From assembly GCF_002000485.1 (NCBI RefSeq), contig NZ_MLAJ01000006.1, positions 49,087-113,086 of the forward strand: a DNA stretch of 64,000 bases, written 5' to 3'. A model generated the notes under the pieces. The model saw only the letters and a list, made by a program, of their open reading frames with translations. It made no database searches and was not told where the DNA came from. The stretch is from Rodentibacter ratti (GTDB lineage: Bacteria; Pseudomonadota; Gammaproteobacteria; Enterobacterales; Pasteurellaceae). The stretch's first letter is position 1; each line of letters opens with the position of its first letter. Shown here piece by piece: positions 60,691 through 64,000 of the stretch. The position numbers and the translations under genes are program-made.

Positions 60691-61320
60691 TTAATGAATC
60701 ATTTCCATGATGCCGCTGTAAATTAACACGCCACCAAAGAATAAAAATACCACACCTGCCACATTATCAATATAACGGCTATATCGACTATAAAACCGTT
60801 TAGCAATACTACGCGAAAAAATAAAAGAAATCAGGTAAAAGTAAAAAAATGTGACCAATACAATTAAACCCAATGCCACGCCCATTTCCCAGATTTCCGT
60901 CATCTTGGCTAACACAAAAGACATCACACTGGAAAAATAGACCACCGCTTTTGCATTGGATAAATTCACCAACAAGCCTTTTAAGATTTCTTTTTTGGCG
61001 CTAGTTTGTTGATTCAATTCTTCAGCTGAGAGTGGCTTAAATTCAGCATTTTGTTTGCTACGCATCAATAAAAAACCGAGATACGCCAAATAGCTTCCAC
61101 CCAATATCATTATCACACCGTGTAATGCCGGCATCGTGGCAAATAATACCGCCAACCCAAGCATTGAAACTGTCGCCCAAAATGCCACGCCTAATGTGAT
61201 GCCAATAATGCCATAAACCGTATTTCGGCGAGAATTGCTTGCTGCCATTCGGCTCACATAAAAGAAATCCGGCCCCGGTGTCATTAAACCAAATAAATGT
61301 ACAATAAGTAAATTTAGCAT
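60691..61320 (-). CDS. RhtC/LysE-family amino-acid exporter
   Basis: A 209-aa inner-membrane protein with six helices. LysE/RhtB signature: FGLMTPGPDFFYVSRMAASNSRR near the N-terminus. The fourth-segment LLVNLSNAKAVVYFSSVMSFV is typical. It probably exports threonine or another neutral amino acid, by family only. It abuts pgpA by one base and dapB by 15 bases. Confidence 0.87.
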   Translation of the reverse strand: MLNLLIVHLFGLMTPGPDFFYVSRMAASNSRRNTVYGIIGITLGVAFWATVSMLGLAVLFATMPALHGVIMILGGSYLAYLGFLLMRSKQNAEFKPLSAEELNQQTSAKKEILKGLLVNLSNAKAVVYFSSVMSFVLAKMTEIWEMGVALGLIVLVTFFYFYLISFIFSRSIAKRFYSRYSRYIDNVAGVVFLFFGGVLIYSGIMEMIH

Positions 61321-61321
61321 G

Positions 61322-61810
61322 TTATCTCCACACTTGAATCAAGAAAACCACGATAACCGCATAAATCGCCGCCAATACATCATCCACCATAATGCCAAAG
61401 CCACTTTCTAATTTATTGTCGAAATAGCGGATGGGAAAGGGTTTTAAAATATCGAAAAAACGAAAAAGCACAAATGCCGTTAAAATCCAAGGCAACGATA
61501 AAGTCGGGATAGCAGCAAGCACAATAAACACGCCGACAAACTCATCCCAGACGATAGCGCCGTGATCGTGCACCCCCATATCATCAGCGGTTTTTTGACA
61601 TAAATAGCAGCCTAAAACAAAACAAAGTGCGGTCAAAATTAAGAAAGTTTTTGTTCCCAAAAGGGCGAGTAACATCACGCCTAATAGTGTGCCAAGAGCG
61701 CTTCCCCAGGTTCCCGGTGCAGGGCGACATAAACCAGCGCCTAGCCCCACTGCAAGCAAATGAACGGGATTTTTTAAAGAAATTCGTTTTAACGGGTTTT
61801 CTTCTGTCAT
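61322..61810 (-). CDS. pgpA: Phosphatidylglycerophosphatase A
   Basis: A 162-aa membrane protein, near the usual ~165-170 aa. Family motifs: GLGAGLCRPAPGTWGSALGT near residue 18, IVWDEFVGVFI near residue 90, and RFFDILKPFPIRYFDNKLESGFGIMVDDVLAAIYA. It removes phosphate from phosphatidylglycerol-phosphate. It overlaps the thiL stop by 4 bases, the common thiL-pgpA coupling. Confidence 0.95.
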   Translation of the reverse strand: MTEENPLKRISLKNPVHLLAVGLGAGLCRPAPGTWGSALGTLLGVMLLALLGTKTFLILTALCFVLGCYLCQKTADDMGVHDHGAIVWDEFVGVFIVLAAIPTLSLPWILTAFVLFRFFDILKPFPIRYFDNKLESGFGIMVDDVLAAIYAVIVVFLIQVWR

Positions 61811-62811
61811 ATTTGTTCCTTGAAATGATCGAAACCAAGATTTGGTGAATAGTCGATCGGCTCACCGTTACGTAAAAAACGGATGGAAAACTGACCGCAC
61901 TTTTCCTTCTCAAATGCCGGTACAACACGCCCAATACAGCGACAAGGCACATCAAGATTTTTTAGTCGGGCTTCAAGTAAAGGTTGATTTTCAGGCGGCA
62001 CAGTAAAACACAATTCATAGTCTTCCCCACCGCTTAAGGCAAATTGCTCTGCTTGCGTGCGATCATAAAGATTTAATAATGATGAGGAAAGTGGCAATTT
62101 GGCAAGATCAATTTCTGCCGCACATTGACTTCGTTTAAGAATATGCCCAAGATCAGAATTTAACCCATCGGAAAGATCAATAGCAGCGTTGGCAACACCG
62201 ATTAAGGCTTGTCCAAGCGCAATGCGTGGCGTTGGACGAAGATGACGTTCCTGTAAAAATTCTTCGTCAAAACTGACCGCTCTTTTGCCCGATAAAATCT
62301 GTTGCAAACCGGCAGCGCTATCGCCTAATGTACCGGAAACATAAATCCAATCCCCTGCTTTTGCTTGATGGCGGCATAGCGCCTTTCCTTTTTCCACCAA
62401 GCCTTGCGCCGTAATAGTAACGGATAGCCCACCTTTAGTGGTATCACCACCGATTAATGTGACGTTGTAATCTTTTAATGTTTGTAACAAACTTTGGCTA
62501 AATGGTTCAAGCCAGTTTTCATCCACTTTCGGTAAGGTTAAGGCAAGAGAAACCCATTTTGGCTGTGCGCCCATTGAAGCTAAATCACTTAAATTAGTGG
62601 CGACTGCTTTATAGGCCAAATCTTGCGGTAAAATGGAAGGTAGAAAATGGGTATGTTCCACCATAGTGTCAGTGGTAATGGCAAGCCAGCAATTTTCCGG
62701 AACGATTACTAAAGCGCAATCATCGCCAATAGATAAGTGTACCGAATCATCCTCTCGAATTTGCGGCTGTTTAAAATAGCTTTTGATTAAATCAAATTCA
62801 CCCATTGCCAT
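61807..62811 (-). CDS. thiL: Thiamine-monophosphate kinase
   Basis: A 334-aa ATP-dependent kinase forming thiamine diphosphate. Recognised: GEFDLIKSYFKQP, LSIGDDCALVIVPENCWLAITTDTMVEHTHFLP, and AIDLSDGLNSDLGHI, with metal-binding aspartates. The ATG at 62811 and another two codons later are both possible; E. coli MACGEF favours the first. Part of nusB-thiL-pgpA. Confidence 0.96.
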   Translation of the reverse strand: MAMGEFDLIKSYFKQPQIREDDSVHLSIGDDCALVIVPENCWLAITTDTMVEHTHFLPSILPQDLAYKAVATNLSDLASMGAQPKWVSLALTLPKVDENWLEPFSQSLLQTLKDYNVTLIGGDTTKGGLSVTITAQGLVEKGKALCRHQAKAGDWIYVSGTLGDSAAGLQQILSGKRAVSFDEEFLQERHLRPTPRIALGQALIGVANAAIDLSDGLNSDLGHILKRSQCAAEIDLAKLPLSSSLLNLYDRTQAEQFALSGGEDYELCFTVPPENQPLLEARLKNLDVPCRCIGRVVPAFEKEKCGQFSIRFLRNGEPIDYSPNLGFDHFKEQI

Positions 62812-62877
62812 TGCTTACCCTTACACAAAAACAAAAAAGCACGCGTAAACACGCGCGCCATTTCGACCAAACTCAAT

Positions 62878-63312
62878 TTATTTACGCCCTAATGCCGGTG
62901 CGATTTTGTCTAATACACCATTAATATATTTATGGCTGTCGTCCGAACCGAACACTTTTGCCACTTCAATGGCTTCGTTAATCACCACTTTGTACGGCAC
63001 ATCAAGCTCAAAACGCAATTCATAGACCGCTAAACGTAAAATGGCTTTTTCGATAGGATCAAGCTCATCAAAGGCACGATCAATATAAGGGGTAATGGAA
63101 AAATCCACAATTTCCATATTTTCCACAGCTTGACGAAATAATTGACGAAAATAAGGTTTATCCACGCCGTTCATATCTTGATCAAGCATAAAGGCAAGTT
63201 CTACCTCTTCTGCTGTATTACCGGAAACCGCCCAAGAATACAGGGCTTGCATGGCACATTCACGCGCCCGACGACGAGCCGAGGGTTTCTTCACTGATTT
63301 TTGTTCTATCAT
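62878..63312 (-). CDS. nusB: Transcription antitermination protein NusB
   Basis: A 144-aa all-helical protein that with NusE binds boxA of rRNA leaders. [37 protein letters not shown], and [34 protein letters not shown] are family blocks. It starts 3 bases after ribH and precedes thiL by 66 bases. Confidence 0.96.
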   Translation of the reverse strand: MIEQKSVKKPSARRRARECAMQALYSWAVSGNTAEEVELAFMLDQDMNGVDKPYFRQLFRQAVENMEIVDFSITPYIDRAFDELDPIEKAILRLAVYELRFELDVPYKVVINEAIEVAKVFGSDDSHKYINGVLDKIAPALGRK

Positions 63313-63315
63313 TAT

Positions 63316-63789
63316 TTATGCCGCATCAATTTGTTGAAGAAGATTGATCATTTCAAGTGCCGTTAATGCCGCTTCCGAGCCTTTATTACCTGCTTTTGTG
63401 CCTGCTCGCTCAATGGCTTGGTCAATATTTTCAGTGGTTAACACACCAAATGCCACAGGAATTTCCGCTTCCATTGCCACTTTGCCTAGCCCACTACTTG
63501 CCTCACCCGCCACATATTCAAAATGAGCTGTGCCGCCACGAATCACTGTTCCCAATGCCACAATTGCATCAAATTTTTTACTTTCCGCTAAACGACGAGC
63601 AACCAACGGAAGCTCATAAGCACCCGGAGCACGCACAAGGGTAATATTTTCGTCTTTTACTTGACCGATACGCTTTAAGGTATCAACCGCACCTTCCAAT
63701 AAACTTTCATTAATAAAGCTGTTAAAACGTGCAATCACCACGGCTACTTTTGCGTTAGGTGCGGCAACAACGCCTTCTAAAACTTTCAT
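63316..63789 (-). CDS. ribH: 6,7-dimethyl-8-ribityllumazine synthase
   Basis: 157 aa from the ATG at 63789 ([19 protein letters not shown]), preceded by TAGGAAAAAAT. A longer frame reaching 63861 adds 24 unrelated residues. It makes the riboflavin precursor lumazine. [55 protein letters not shown] and [23 protein letters not shown] are all conserved. The next gene is nusB, 3 bases away, as in E. coli. Confidence 0.96.
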   Translation of the reverse strand: MKVLEGVVAAPNAKVAVVIARFNSFINESLLEGAVDTLKRIGQVKDENITLVRAPGAYELPLVARRLAESKKFDAIVALGTVIRGGTAHFEYVAGEASSGLGKVAMEAEIPVAFGVLTTENIDQAIERAGTKAGNKGSEAALTALEMINLLQQIDAA

Positions 63790-63948
63790 ATTTTTTCCTA
63801 TGTTATTCGTCCTAATAAATTGGTGGCAGATTCTAGCACAAAAATTACTGCCTATCAGCATTTATCTTGCCTACTGCAAAACGAAGTGCGGTCATTTTTC
63901 GCGGTATTATGTAGCAGCTGCACAAAGATTTAACCGATTAAAAGTCTT

Positions 63949-63992
63949 ACAATCCCCATTGAAATTTAAACTCAATGGGGATTTTATTTTTA
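63949..63992 (+). terminator. Strong plus-strand terminator with no recognised gene before it
   Basis: AATCCCCATTGA (63951-63962) and TCAATGGGGATT (63972-63983) with a 9-base loop, then TTATTTTT. It lies at the right edge. The plus strand to its left carries only a 65-codon frame that overlaps the hairpin. Confidence 0.8.
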
Positions 63993-64000
63993 ACTAAAAA

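Noticed and set aside
63790..63861. 24-residue N-terminal extension of ribH
   Set aside because: Lumazine synthase begins MKVLEG at 63789 with a clear ribosome site.
63790..63950. FMN riboswitch upstream of ribH
   Set aside because: No RFN-element conserved blocks are visible on the minus strand.
63800..63997. 65-aa plus-strand frame near the right edge
   Set aside because: It lies antisense to the ribH leader, contains a USS and ends inside a terminator hairpin; no ribosome site fits well.

Overview
The window is chromosomal DNA of a Pasteurellaceae bacterium close to Haemophilus or Aggregatibacter. It carries roughly four dozen copies, counted by eye, of the Haemophilus-type uptake signal core AAGTGCGGT or its complement. 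Gene content and local gene order resemble Haemophilus influenzae: csdA-csdE beside a nuclease and lrgAB, dxs-ispA-xseB-thiI, moaACDE, mukFEB-sbcB, fnr-uspE, sucABCD, and ribH-nusB-thiL-pgpA-dapB. The composition is AT-rich and almost every gene is housekeeping. Species assignment is inference; an oral or upper-airway commensal of the H. parainfluenzae type would fit.

Layout. 1-1.2 kb: the 5' part of a FetA/FrpB-like iron receptor with a Fur box. 1.4-9.2 kb: ppnN, queF, a DUF2310 zinc-ribbon gene, csdE-csdA, a secreted nuclease, lrgA/lrgB-like genes and a dGTPase. 9.2-10.1 kb: a membrane protein divergent from a small XRE regulator with two palindromic operators, then a CRP site with two terminators. 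10.1-14.8 kb: dxs-ispA-xseB and thiI. 14.8-18.3 kb: a YvcK/CofD-like gene, then a molybdenum-cofactor riboswitch and moaACDE. 18.3-22.4 kb: tandem ferritins, a 650-base empty region with Fur-like sites, sbcB and a DMT transporter. 22.4-30.6 kb: mukFEB, then ttcA-tusE. 30.7-33.1 kb: metE behind two MetJ boxes. 33.1-34.7 kb: small genes and tRNA-Leu. 34.7-37.5 kb: fnr, uspE and a periplasmic DUF4198 protein with a perfect CRP site. 37.5-41.2 kb: topA and a LysR regulator. 41.2-43.5 kb: a decayed Rhs/polymorphic-toxin array with three intact immunity-type genes. 43.5-47.8 kb: smrB, prmB, cysB, rluB and yciO. 47.9-54.2 kb: sucDCBA on the minus strand. 54.4-56.9 kb: a long-linker ComEA, a candidate CRP-driven small RNA, mdh and argR. 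56.9-59.5 kb: a YfcH-like epimerase, a BI-1 family protein, tRNA-Ser and a lipoprotein. 59.6-63.8 kb: yfaE, dapB, an RhtC-like exporter, pgpA, thiL, nusB and ribH.

The most distinctive region is 41.2-43.5 kb. It has no Haemophilus uptake signal inside it but contains a perfect 12-base Neisseria DNA uptake sequence between two orphan immunity modules. This points to transfer through DNA that passed through Neisseria. The second item of note is a probable undescribed small RNA at about 55.06-55.15 kb. It has a CRP site about 46 bases upstream of the predicted start, a 17-base-spaced promoter, three hairpins and a strong terminator. No phage, insertion sequence or CRISPR array was seen.
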